Positions 17,129-24,374 of a DNA stretch of 45,325 nucleotides are shown piece by piece. Positions within the stretch are counted from its first letter, which is position 1. The number at the start of each line of letters is the position of its first letter. A program made the translations under genes and the position numbers. This DNA is from Methanomassiliicoccaceae archaeon UBA328 (GTDB lineage Archaea; Thermoplasmatota; Thermoplasmata; Methanomassiliicoccales; Methanomethylophilaceae). Below the pieces are notes generated by a model, which did not search any database, had not been told where the DNA came from, and saw nothing but the letters and a program-made list of their open reading frames with translations. The DNA is taken from NCBI GenBank assembly GCA_002506905.1, contig DAYM01000012.1, positions 13,236-58,560 of the forward strand, given 5' to 3'.

Positions 17129-17770
17129 ATGGATGTCATATGGCACGGCCACGCATGTTTCGAGATCAGCGGTAACGATCTTACCGTTGTGGTCGACCCT
17201 CATGACGGTAAATCCATAGGCATCAAACCTCCGGTCTGCAGTGCAGATGTCGTTCTTGTTTCCCATACTCATTCCGACCATAACGCCGCCAAAGTGATCA
17301 GGGGAAACCATGTGGATATCATCGCCCAAACGGGAAAATTCGATATCAAAGGAATGGAGATCACCGGATATCCCTCGTTCCATGATGAGGAACAGGGTGC
17401 GGAATACGGTCCGAATGTTATCTACAAGTTCAAGATGGACGGAATAGTGTTCTGCCACTGCGGAGATCTCGGAGATATCCCTTCCGAAGAAGTGATCGAC
17501 GACCTTCAGGACGTGGATATCCTTTTCGTTCCGGTCGGCGAGGTCTTCACTATAGGTCTCGATAAACTTCAGCAGTTCATTTCAATGATCCATCCTAAGA
17601 TCATCGTCCCCATGAGTTACAGGGTGGGCGGACTGACACTTCCCATAAACACCATCGACGACTTCCTGGACACAATTGACGATGACTCCGTCATCTATGT
17701 GGGGAACGAGGTCGATCTGACCTCCGAAGACGTATCGGAATTCATGGGATGTTGGGTCTTCGACCACTGA
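17129..17770 (+). CDS. MBL-fold metal-dependent hydrolase (UlaG-like)
   Basis: A 213-residue metallo-beta-lactamase-fold protein. It begins MDVIWHGHACFEI, as in UlaG-like hydrolases, then VLVSHTHSDHN is the HxHxDH metal motif (residues about 45-55). FCHCGDLGD supplies the later ligand Asp, and PMSYRVGG lies near the C-terminus, where a histidine often occurs. The substrate is unknown; it is probably a cytosolic phosphodiesterase or lactonase-type enzyme. A TATA-like stretch (cttatttaat, 17099-17108) about 25 bp before the ATG points to leaderless transcription. It converges on aIF6. Confidence 0.8.
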   Translation: MDVIWHGHACFEISGNDLTVVVDPHDGKSIGIKPPVCSADVVLVSHTHSDHNAAKVIRGNHVDIIAQTGKFDIKGMEITGYPSFHDEEQGAEYGPNVIYKFKMDGIVFCHCGDLGDIPSEEVIDDLQDVDILFVPVGEVFTIGLDKLQQFISMIHPKIIVPMSYRVGGLTLPINTIDDFLDTIDDDSVIYVGNEVDLTSEDVSEFMGCWVFDH

Positions 17771-17778
17771 TAATATTC

Positions 17779-18438
17779 TCAGAAGAGGTTCAGACCGTCT
17801 TCTATCTTTCCCATTTCGATAGGGGTCGTATCATCGCCGATGAGCGCTCCCTTCGAATTGGCCAGAATTCCGGCACCGAGATACTTGACACCGTGATTCA
17901 CGGACGCTCTCTTTGTCTCGACCTTGAGTATGTCGGAAATGACCTCCAACTCCTCATCTGTCGTATCCGGGTGGCATATGCAGCCTTTGTTGGTGGCTAC
18001 GCAGACAGAACCGACCGTGTTGCATCCGGCCACTGTCGACCTGATGACATCCACATCCAAAATATCGCGTATCGTCTTCTCTGCCCTTTTGCCCATGTCC
18101 GGACTGATAACAGCACCGTTGTCGTTGGCAAGGATGTTGTTACCTGCGGCGTTCATCTTATCCTTCACCATACCGACGGGGATCTCCTTTTTGATAAGGG
18201 AGAGTTCCTTGGTCTCGGACAGATCGGATACGATGGCGCCATTGGAATTCATGACGACCAGTGAACCGACCACAAAGGATCCGGCCACGGTCGTCATGAT
18301 GGTTTTGATCTGTAATGCGGTCTCCAGGTCCTTGATGAACTCGGGAGACGCATCGCAGGCGACGAATCCGAGACTTTCGTTGACAGCGGCGTATACGCCG
18401 ATATTAGGGTTTCCTCCGTATCTGGAAAGTCTCATCAT
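17779..18438 (-). CDS. eif6: Translation initiation factor aIF6
   Basis: A 219-residue anti-association factor that binds the large ribosomal subunit. The fivefold repeat of the family is visible: NPNIGVYAAVNES, IMTTVAGSFVVGSLVVMNSNGA, NILANDNGAVISPDM, VIRSTVAGCNTVGSVCVATNKGCICHPDTTDEEL, GILANSKGALIGDDTTPIEM. It is the last gene of the ribosomal cluster. GAGGAGTGA at the end of the L31e gene serves as both stop codon and Shine-Dalgarno. ATGs at 18438 and 18435 are both possible. Confidence 0.95.
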   Translation of the reverse strand: MMRLSRYGGNPNIGVYAAVNESLGFVACDASPEFIKDLETALQIKTIMTTVAGSFVVGSLVVMNSNGAIVSDLSETKELSLIKKEIPVGMVKDKMNAAGNNILANDNGAVISPDMGKRAEKTIRDILDVDVIRSTVAGCNTVGSVCVATNKGCICHPDTTDEELEVISDILKVETKRASVNHGVKYLGAGILANSKGALIGDDTTPIEMGKIEDGLNLF

Positions 18439-18443
18439 TCAGA

Positions 18444-18800
18444 TCACTCCTCAGCTGCTGCAGGGGCTTCCTCTGCGGGAGCCTCGACTGCTGCGGGTGC
18501 GGCGGGTTCTGCTTTCGCAGAGACCTTCTTCTCCTCTGTGGGAGCGAGTGATACCTCTACGAGTCCGTCGTCGAATTTGACCGCTCTGATGGCGACCTTG
18601 TGCGGAGGGTTGCGGATACCGTTTTCCCAGATCTTCTCATTCAGTGATGCGTCGATCCAGACGTTCTCCTCTTCCGCTTTCATGTGCCTCATTACGTATT
18701 CCCTGACCTCTTTGACAGCGCGAGCTGCCCTCTTGGTGCGGGGGGCCTGTTTTGTCTTCCTCAGGGGAACGACCATGATCCTTTCAATTTCATCAGCCAT
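18444..18800 (-). CDS. rpl31e: Ribosomal protein L31e
   Basis: A 118-residue protein. The first 85 residues are the L31e fold (IERIMVVPLRKTKQAPRTKRAARAVKEVREYVMRHM, then VWIDASLNEKIWENGIRNPPHKVAIRAVKF). The C-terminal 30 residues are an Ala/Glu/Pro-rich extension not needed for the fold and longer than usual. A GGAGGG Shine-Dalgarno lies 7 nt before the ATG. It sits between L39e and aIF6, the conserved archaeal order. Confidence 0.95.
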   Translation of the reverse strand: MADEIERIMVVPLRKTKQAPRTKRAARAVKEVREYVMRHMKAEEENVWIDASLNEKIWENGIRNPPHKVAIRAVKFDDGLVEVSLAPTEEKKVSAKAEPAAPAAVEAPAEEAPAAAEE

Positions 18801-18812
18801 ATGTTTCCCTCC

Positions 18813-18968
18813 TTACTCCTTAAGTTTGCCCATGCGCCACGATCTTCTCTTAGGGTGGCGAAGGAACTGCCTGTTGGTTCTGAGCATGACCCATGCAGGA
18901 ACACGGCGGTTCTGTTTGATCTTCTTGTTCAGCCTGCCTTTCATTGCTGCTGGTTTAGTGGTTGACAT
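18813..18968 (-). CDS. rpl39e: Ribosomal protein L39e
   Basis: A 51-residue basic protein. KKIKQNRRVPAWVMLRTNR and RHPKRRSWRMGKLKE are the conserved L39e sequence, which lines the peptide exit tunnel. Its Shine-Dalgarno (GGAGA) overlaps the stop region of the PDCD5-like gene, 2 bp upstream. It is easily missed because of its length. Confidence 0.95.
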   Translation of the reverse strand: MSTTKPAAMKGRLNKKIKQNRRVPAWVMLRTNRQFLRHPKRRSWRMGKLKE

Positions 18969-18970
18969 GT

Positions 18971-19300
18971 TTATCTCCTCTCTATAGTGATCTCCCTCTT
19001 GCGAGGCATGATCTGCTGAAGGATCTCTCTGAGCATGGCGTCGGTGATAACTCCCTGGAGCCTGCCGCTCTGTGCAAGCTGTATAAGCTGCATCTCGACG
19101 GAATTGGCCTGTTCGGGGTTTGCGAGTTTGATATTCGCAAGTCTGTCCCTTGCTTCGGGTGTGAGTATCTGCCTGAGTACGGACTGTTTCTGCATCTCAA
19201 ACTGCTTGGCCTTATCTTCCTGAGCGGCCTGGTTTTGCTGCTGCTGTTGGTATTCCGCCATTCTTTTCTGTCTAAGTGCTTCCAATTCAGGGTCTTCCAT
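18971..19300 (-). CDS. PDCD5-like DNA-binding protein
   Basis: A 109-residue helical protein of the archaeal PDCD5/TFAR19 family. It starts MEDPELEALRQKRMAEYQQQ with a glutamine-rich helix and continues KQSVLRQILTPEARDRLANIKLANPEQANSVEMQLIQLAQSGRL, the conserved core. Family members bind DNA, but the cellular role is unclear. AAGGTGA precedes the ATG by 7 nt. The gene is in the classical place between S19e and L39e. Confidence 0.93.
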   Translation of the reverse strand: MEDPELEALRQKRMAEYQQQQQNQAAQEDKAKQFEMQKQSVLRQILTPEARDRLANIKLANPEQANSVEMQLIQLAQSGRLQGVITDAMLREILQQIMPRKREITIERR

Positions 19301-19312
19301 GCTAGTTCACCT

Positions 19313-19744
19313 TCAGTTCTTATTCATCTCGTCAAAAACCTCTTTTGCAGTGTTGTCAAGGAGTGACTGACCTGCGGGGCTGATAGCACGGCCTTGCTTG
19401 TCCTTGGATACGAGGTATCCTGCGGATTCAAGCTGCATCATGCACTTTCTGGCGATATTGCGGCTTCCTTTTACTGCCCTGTTAGGCATTGATCCTTTGT
19501 CAGCGAATCCACCGTATTCTGCGGCGAGCTTGCTGGATCCCATGGGACCTTTTACGTAGAGCTTTCTCAGGATGGAGGCGGCCCTGTTGTACCACCAATC
19601 TTCCTGGACAGGTGCTTTCTCAGTGTGCCTGCCGGTCCTTGCGAACTCAGCCCACTCAGGAGGGACGATCTTGTCGTTCTCTTTGAGTTTCTGAGCCGTC
19701 TTGAGGATAAGCTGCTCAGCAGGAACATCATAGACTGTTACCAT
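19313..19744 (-). CDS. rps19e: Ribosomal protein S19e
   Basis: A 143-residue small-subunit protein. VTVYDVPAEQLILKTAQKLKE opens the winged-helix-like fold, PPEWAEFARTGRHTEKAPVQEDWWYNRAASILRKLYVKGPMG is the conserved centre, and the C-terminal part contains GRAISPAGQSLLD. It is the first gene of the cluster. A TATA box on the minus strand (cttatatatg, about 19828-19837) lies about 85 bp upstream of the ATG, leaving a leader of roughly 60 nt, and GAGGA is the Shine-Dalgarno. Confidence 0.95.
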   Translation of the reverse strand: MVTVYDVPAEQLILKTAQKLKENDKIVPPEWAEFARTGRHTEKAPVQEDWWYNRAASILRKLYVKGPMGSSKLAAEYGGFADKGSMPNRAVKGSRNIARKCMMQLESAGYLVSKDKQGRAISPAGQSLLDNTAKEVFDEMNKN

Positions 19745-19875
19745 TGTAATTCCTCTTGAATTATTCCGTCCGAACGTTCAAAAACGTTCATTATGAATAA
19801 TAACGGACGAGCGTAGGCTGATTTCATATATAAGCATTGCTAAAAGCAATAATTGATAATGCCTATTCCGCACGT

Positions 19876-19935
19876 TCGGCCAGAGCCCCCGTACGGCGTG
19901 CAGGTGAAAAACCCGCCACGGCAATGGCCGACACA
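19876..19935 (+). ncRNA. Candidate structured RNA hairpin (H/ACA-like)
   Basis: In the 298-bp gap between S19e and the zinc-ribbon gene, TCGGCCA (19876-19882) pairs with TGGCCGA (19925-19931). Inside, CCGT (19889-19892) pairs with ACGG (19918-19921), GGCG (19895-19898) with CGCC (19914-19917), and GGT with ACC around a GAAAA loop. An unpaired pocket lies between the lower and upper stems, and ACA follows the lower stem after 1 nt. That is the layout of an archaeal H/ACA guide RNA, but the lower stem is short and no K-turn is certain. A TATA-like stretch (tatataa, 19829-19835) is upstream. The rest of the gap shows only promoter elements. Confidence 0.4.
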
Positions 19936-20042
19936 TGTTCGGTCACTGATATCCGTGAATGGTACCAATACATCGCAGTATATTAACCCTCCGCGGAAAA
20001 AGTGCAAAACAAGGTTATAATAGAGAAATACAATCTCGAATC

Positions 20043-20570
20043 ATGGATAATATGAAATTCTGCACCCAATGCGGTGCCGAAATATCCGAAAGCGATGTCT
20101 TCTGTCCCAAATGCGGACACAAAATAGGCGGACCTTCGGAAGGAACAGCAGCATATGAGGACGGCCGGAAGCAGATGGTGGCGGAGAATTCCAAAAATGC
20201 CATTATAGCCATCGTTATCCTATGTGCCCTGTGGGCAATAGTGTCGATCTACGAAGGAATATCGGCAGTGATCTCCCTCGACTATGTTATCGAAGTCCTG
20301 AAATCATACACTTCCACTTGGGATATGCTCATGGAGATCCTTACCGAACAGGACATCAGAAACATCATTTCCAGTACAAGATATGTGATGATGGCCAGCG
20401 GAATACTCGCAGCCTTAACTGCCGTGTTCACGGGAGTGAAAAGATATTATCCCGTTGCATTGTGGACATGTATTCTGTCCTCGGTACTCGGACTTATCTG
20501 CATATTCGGTATCTTCGGATTCATCGTCGTATACCTTATTACCAAGAATAAGGAAGCATTTACGAATTGA
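20043..20570 (+). CDS. Zinc-ribbon membrane protein
   Basis: A 175-residue protein that starts MDNMKFCTQCGAEISESDVFCPKCGHKIGG, a single zinc ribbon with two CxxC pairs. Three hydrophobic segments follow (about residues 50-75, 118-140 and 143-168), and a short basic C-terminus. It is a generic archaeal zinc-ribbon membrane protein; the function is unknown. It resembles the gene at 8055-8588 in design. I chose 20043 because the family ribbon begins a few residues after this Met; a longer frame upstream (from 19959) would add 28 residues without recognisable sequence. Confidence 0.65.
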   Translation: MDNMKFCTQCGAEISESDVFCPKCGHKIGGPSEGTAAYEDGRKQMVAENSKNAIIAIVILCALWAIVSIYEGISAVISLDYVIEVLKSYTSTWDMLMEILTEQDIRNIISSTRYVMMASGILAALTAVFTGVKRYYPVALWTCILSSVLGLICIFGIFGFIVVYLITKNKEAFTN

Positions 20571-20577
20571 ACAAACC

Positions 20578-20595
20578 GGACCGGGAGACCGGTCC
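20578..20595 (+). terminator. Hairpin after the zinc-ribbon gene
   Basis: GGACCGG, loop GAGA, CCGGTCC begins 8 bp after the stop codon. A T-run (attttt, 20604-20610) lies just downstream, giving an intrinsic-type terminator for the plus strand. Confidence 0.55.
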
Positions 20596-20625
20596 ATTCC
20601 ATAAATTTTTCAAGATCATTTAGAA

Positions 20626-20643
20626 AGGCCCCTTGCGGGGCCT
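20626..20643 (-). terminator. Hairpin after the rubrerythrin gene
   Basis: AGGCCCC, loop TTGC, GGGGCCT lies 10 bp downstream of the rubrerythrin stop codon and is followed on the minus strand by TTTCT. Together with 20578-20595 it separates two convergent genes. Confidence 0.55.
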
Positions 20644-20652
20644 GAAAGATAT

Positions 20653-21192
20653 TTACCAGTTCTGAGCCTGAAGCTCGAAGTATGACTGCGGGTGCTTGCA
20701 CACGGGACATACTGCAGGTGCTTCCTCTCCGACGTGGAGATATCCGCAGTTCCTGCATTTCCATACGCAGACCTTGTCCTTCTTAAAGACCGCTCCGTCC
20801 TGGATGTTCTTCAGGAGAGCGAGGTATCTTGCCTCATGGGTCCTCTCGACATTTCCGACAGCCTCGAAAAGGGCTGCGATCTGTGCGAATCCCTCTGCTT
20901 TGGCGGTCTCTGCGAAGTGCTTGTACATGTCGGTGTACTCGTAGTTCTCACCGGCTGCCGCATCTTTGAGGTTCTCTGCCGTCTTAGGTACGCTTCCGTC
21001 GTGAAGCGCCTTGAACCAGAGCTTTGCGTGCTCTTTTTCGTTCTCGGCTGTCTCGAGGAAGATATCTGCGATCTGCTCGTATCCCTCTTTCTTTGCCTGA
21101 GAGGCGTAATAGGTGTATTTTGTTCTGGCCTGACATTCGCCTGCGAATGCGGTCAACAGGTTTGCTTCGGTTTTTGATCCTTTTAGCTCCAT
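20653..21192 (-). CDS. rbr: Rubrerythrin
   Basis: A 179-residue non-haem iron peroxidase. The ferritin-like diiron domain has AFAGECQARTKYTYYASQAKKEG and ETAENEKEHAKLWFKAL, then AEGFAQIAALFEAVGNVERTHEARY. The C-terminal rubredoxin domain has CRNCGYLHVGEEAPAVCPVCKHPQSYF with four cysteines. It reduces hydrogen peroxide in anaerobes. I use the ATG at 21192 because AAGGTGA is 7 nt upstream of it; a GTG at 21201 overlaps that site. A short inverted repeat (TTAGAT and ATCTAA, 21203-21219) lies at the leader. Confidence 0.95.
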   Translation of the reverse strand: MELKGSKTEANLLTAFAGECQARTKYTYYASQAKKEGYEQIADIFLETAENEKEHAKLWFKALHDGSVPKTAENLKDAAAGENYEYTDMYKHFAETAKAEGFAQIAALFEAVGNVERTHEARYLALLKNIQDGAVFKKDKVCVWKCRNCGYLHVGEEAPAVCPVCKHPQSYFELQAQNW

Positions 21193-21249
21193 ATTGTTCA
21201 CCTTAGATTCTATATCTAATGTCTAATTAGTTAAAGTGTTTGCATCAAC

Positions 21250-21870
21250 TCATCTTTTGGAGAATAATCCTTTCTTCGGATTTCCCTGGGAATCGAATTT
21301 CTTCTTCATCAGAAGATCGTAGTTCTTCTTTGCGGAAGCACTTCCGGGGTTGAGACGGAGGACCTCCTCGAGTTCGTGTTTTGCCTTGACGTAATCCTTC
21401 AGGTCGTTGAGAAGCAGAACGGCGTAGTTTTGGTGGAACTCGTACCTGTTCGGAGAGGCGGCGATCGCCTTCTCGTAGTATTCTGCGGCCTTCTGAAAGT
21501 CGAGGAATTGCATTCTGAGGAACCTCGCATATGAATTGTACACTTCGGCACTGGGCTCGAGTTCGATGACCTTCCGATATCTCTCATCGGCGATCTTACG
21601 GTCCCTTTTGTCCTTGGACAGGATCGCAAGGGATGCCTTCAGCGCATCCAGGTTATCCGGTTCGAGTTCGAATATGATCTCCATCTGGAGGTCCCCGTAC
21701 TTGCGGTCATCGAGCTGGTAATACGCAATGTTAGCAAGTTCCAATCTGGGTTTGACGTTATGGGGATCTGTCTCGAGATAATCCTCGAGGGTCTTGGCGG
21801 CACCTTTCGCATTGCCGCTTTGGACCTGCCTCTTTGCCTTGGATATCGCTTCGTACGCCGGATCTGCCAT
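21250..21870 (-). CDS. TPR repeat protein
   Basis: A 206-residue protein of helical tetratricopeptide repeats: KRQVQSGNAKGAAKTLEDYLETDPHNVKPRLELANIAYYQ, then AIAASPNRYEFHQNYAVLLLNDLKDYVKAKHELEEVLRLNPG near the end, with intermediate copies. It has no signal peptide or membrane helix and ends in a basic tail (GNPKKGLFSKR). It is probably a scaffold for protein interactions; partners are unknown. It lies 57 bp upstream of the rubrerythrin gene on the same strand. Confidence 0.8.
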   Translation of the reverse strand: MADPAYEAISKAKRQVQSGNAKGAAKTLEDYLETDPHNVKPRLELANIAYYQLDDRKYGDLQMEIIFELEPDNLDALKASLAILSKDKRDRKIADERYRKVIELEPSAEVYNSYARFLRMQFLDFQKAAEYYEKAIAASPNRYEFHQNYAVLLLNDLKDYVKAKHELEEVLRLNPGSASAKKNYDLLMKKKFDSQGNPKKGLFSKR

Positions 21871-21940
21871 AATGATGCATCAGCAAATTCGTATTTGATG
21901 GTTCCACAGAGTATTGCGGGATGCGCCCCCCTTGGTCAGA

Positions 21941-22618
21941 TCAGTTCTTTTTCTTTTTATTGAAACAGAGGAACCAGTCGAGACAGTACTTGTTGGCATC
22001 CTTGCTCTCGACCCTCTCTTTTGCCGTACCGCAGGATCCTGCCGTGGGAATGATGGTATCGTCGCCGGGCTGCCATCCGCAGGGTGTTGCGCAGTTCTCT
22101 TTGTCTGCGGTCTGAAGTGCGATGAGTGCCCTCTTCATCTCGTCGAAATTCCTTCCGCAGGACAGAGGATAGTACATGATCAGCCTGAGCGTGCCTTGGG
22201 GATCGATGAAGAACATCGCCCTGACCGCTTGGGTATTGGACTGGCCGGGGTGGATCATACCGTATTTCTTGGCAACTTCCATGCGGATATCCTCTATAAG
22301 CGGGAATTTGACCTCGACATCCTTCATTCCGTTCCACTCGAGCTCCTGGATCTTTCTGAGCCATGCGATGTGGGCGTACAGCGAGTCGATGGACAGCCCT
22401 ACGAGCTCACAGTTGAGCTTCTGAAGTTCGGGAGCCCTGTATGCAAATGTCATGAACTCCGTGGTACACACGGGGGTGAAATCTGCGGGGTGTGAGAACA
22501 GGATCACCCATTTTCCCTTGTAATCGGCAGGGAAATTGATATCTCCCTGCGTAGTCACAGCTTTGAATTCAGGTGCTTTCTCCCCGATGAGGGGCATATG
22601 AGTTACTTCTTCACACAT
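21941..22618 (-). CDS. Peroxiredoxin (Prx6-like)
   Basis: A 225-residue thiol peroxidase. FSHPADFTPVCTTEF (about residues 43-57) contains the peroxidatic cysteine in PxxxTxxC. The PLIEDIRMEVAKKYGM and RAMFFIDPQGTLRLIMYYPLSCGRNFDEM segments are the conserved Prx6-type body, and the tail has further cysteines (CATPCGW, SCGTA, KYCLDWFLCF). It detoxifies peroxides with a thiol donor. GGAGGT lies 7 nt before the ATG at 22618, which fixes the start. It belongs with the ArsR regulator and rubrerythrin to an oxidative-stress group. Confidence 0.92.
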   Translation of the reverse strand: MCEEVTHMPLIGEKAPEFKAVTTQGDINFPADYKGKWVILFSHPADFTPVCTTEFMTFAYRAPELQKLNCELVGLSIDSLYAHIAWLRKIQELEWNGMKDVEVKFPLIEDIRMEVAKKYGMIHPGQSNTQAVRAMFFIDPQGTLRLIMYYPLSCGRNFDEMKRALIALQTADKENCATPCGWQPGDDTIIPTAGSCGTAKERVESKDANKYCLDWFLCFNKKKKN

Positions 22619-22690
22619 GTCAATACCTCCGCACTTAAGCGGTTAAAAGACTATGAGTTTGGTTATATTTAATTATTGGTTTAATTAAAA

Positions 22691-23095
22691 TCAAGTCCTC
22701 AGGGATTCGGTCTTATGGCATCTCTTACAATCATTGCAGCAGTCACAGCCTCTGCATCTCTTCTCGGAATGACAAATGCATCTCTCCTTCAGATCGCAGT
22801 TCTCCATCGTAGGGTCGCAGGGGAGACGCTTGATATCCGATAATGAAGCAAAATATGAGGAAATGTTGTCAAGAACATCGCGATTGACCTCATATTGCAT
22901 GAAATACCCGCACTTTTCGCCACTGACGACCCCGCAGTCGTGAAGTATCTTCAAATACTGAGAAACTGCGGCCTCGGAGATGTCCAGCCTTCTGGAGAGC
23001 GCGCCGGCACAGAACGAATATCTCAGCAATAATTCGACTATAGAAAGACGCGTAGGGTCGGACAATGCCTTCAGCTGAGATCCCATATCGCTCAT
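22691..23095 (-). CDS. ArsR-family regulator with cysteine-rich tail
   Basis: A 134-residue protein. Residues 1-75 are an ArsR winged helix (LKALSDPTRLSIVELLL, ALSRRLDISEAAVSQYLKILHDCGVV, wing GYFMQYEV). The last 45 residues carry ten cysteines (CDPTMENC, ERCIC, RCRGCDCCNDCKRC), unlike ordinary ArsR proteins. Such a tail would bind metal or an Fe-S cluster, or sense redox state; that is inference. The gene lies 72 bp upstream of the peroxiredoxin gene on the same strand and is probably its regulator or linked to metal-catalysed oxidative stress. Confidence 0.8.
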   Translation of the reverse strand: MSDMGSQLKALSDPTRLSIVELLLRYSFCAGALSRRLDISEAAVSQYLKILHDCGVVSGEKCGYFMQYEVNRDVLDNISSYFASLSDIKRLPCDPTMENCDLKERCICHSEKRCRGCDCCNDCKRCHKTESLRT

Positions 23096-23133
23096 AATAA
23101 CATTTGGATAAGCAATTAATTGAATAAAAATGT

Positions 23134-24282
23134 TTACTTGTTATTTTCGTCGTCAATACCGCCCTTGCTCTTGTAGAAACTGGAGATGATACCGTTCTTG
23201 AAACCGACATAGTAGTGGTTCACATAGATGTAAGAGGTGAATACGGAGATTATCAGCATGAAGATGGCATATCCGATGTACGTATACATGATACGCGAGA
23301 AGTCCATTCCCAGATATGCCGACATCAGCACGATCATTATGATGAATGCCACTGCGAAGAATCCCTGATAAAGCCTGCTCTTCAGACCTTTCCACAGATA
23401 GTACGGACGGGCTTGGGAATTCACATAGGCCCCTACGGATTTCATGATGCTCCAAGGAATTACCAAAGCCGAGATGAACATGGATATGAACACGGCGATG
23501 ACCAGCATCTCTTCCGAAGGGATCGTCTGAAGAAGGACGGGATTGAGGAACATGTAAGAACAGATAGCCATTCCCAGCGAGAAAAGGGCTATGGACACGC
23601 TCACAAACAGGGATTTGTTGAAGGTCGTGTCATCGGCCTCAGGCTCCAATTCGACACTCTGGACGTCTATTATGTCCGGGATATAGAAGAACTTGTAAGT
23701 GAATCTCTTCTTCTTCGAATCGGTATCCTTGGATTTCTCGATGAATCTGAGGATACGGTACAGATAACTTCTGAAATAACCGACTATGACCGAAATGACC
23801 GCTATGGCCACAAGATTTGTGACAAGTAGTATGAGCATGATCGAAAGCATCAGATCAAAGAACTGCAGATTGAAATGCATGAATTCGAAATAACTGGTCA
23901 GGAACAGGGAAGGATAGAAATCCTTACCTCCGAAATAGAGCAGACCGCTGATGATCACGGGTACGACGATCAATACAAGGAAATCCAGTCCTATGTCGAC
24001 CTTCTTTCTCCCGCCGAAGAATGAACAGAACACTCCCAGAATGGTGAATCCGATCACGAATCCCCCGCATATCATGTATAAGATACTGGAGAATTTGTTC
24101 GCTCCGGTGAACAGGATGAGGATAACCGAGATGATGACACAGAGAGCGAAGAATTTAGGGAAATGGGAAGTGATGAACTTGTCCAGCCTATCCTGCTTCT
24201 CGACGGTATCCCATTCTATACCGCTGTCCCGCATACTGTCAGGTATGTAGTTCTCCCTGCGCTGCCTCCTCACGCCTTTCAT
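23134..24282 (-). CDS. Multi-span membrane protein of unknown function
   Basis: I do not recognise a family. The 382-residue product has a charged N-terminus of about 40 residues, then about eight hydrophobic segments (around 44-62, 66-90, 98-116, 140-165, 225-245, 258-278, 308-330 and 335-352). A soluble loop of about 45 residues lies between the fourth and fifth. The C-terminus is short and charged. No transporter or enzyme motif is visible. It lies 38 bp upstream of the ArsR gene on the same strand, so it may share its transcript. Confidence 0.6.
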   Translation of the reverse strand: MKGVRRQRRENYIPDSMRDSGIEWDTVEKQDRLDKFITSHFPKFFALCVIISVILILFTGANKFSSILYMICGGFVIGFTILGVFCSFFGGRKKVDIGLDFLVLIVVPVIISGLLYFGGKDFYPSLFLTSYFEFMHFNLQFFDLMLSIMLILLVTNLVAIAVISVIVGYFRSYLYRILRFIEKSKDTDSKKKRFTYKFFYIPDIIDVQSVELEPEADDTTFNKSLFVSVSIALFSLGMAICSYMFLNPVLLQTIPSEEMLVIAVFISMFISALVIPWSIMKSVGAYVNSQARPYYLWKGLKSRLYQGFFAVAFIIMIVLMSAYLGMDFSRIMYTYIGYAIFMLIISVFTSYIYVNHYYVGFKNGIISSFYKSKGGIDDENNK

Positions 24283-24374
24283 CAGAGGCAGATTACCCTT
24301 CTACAATAATAATGTGTGCTGACCCGCGCCTCACGCGCACGATATTTTAATAGGGGTGAGGGAATGTCGATTGT

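Noticed and set aside
17090..17458. A minus-strand frame of 122 residues opposite the MBL hydrolase
   Set aside because: It is antisense to a gene with a clear HxHxDH motif and has no family pattern.
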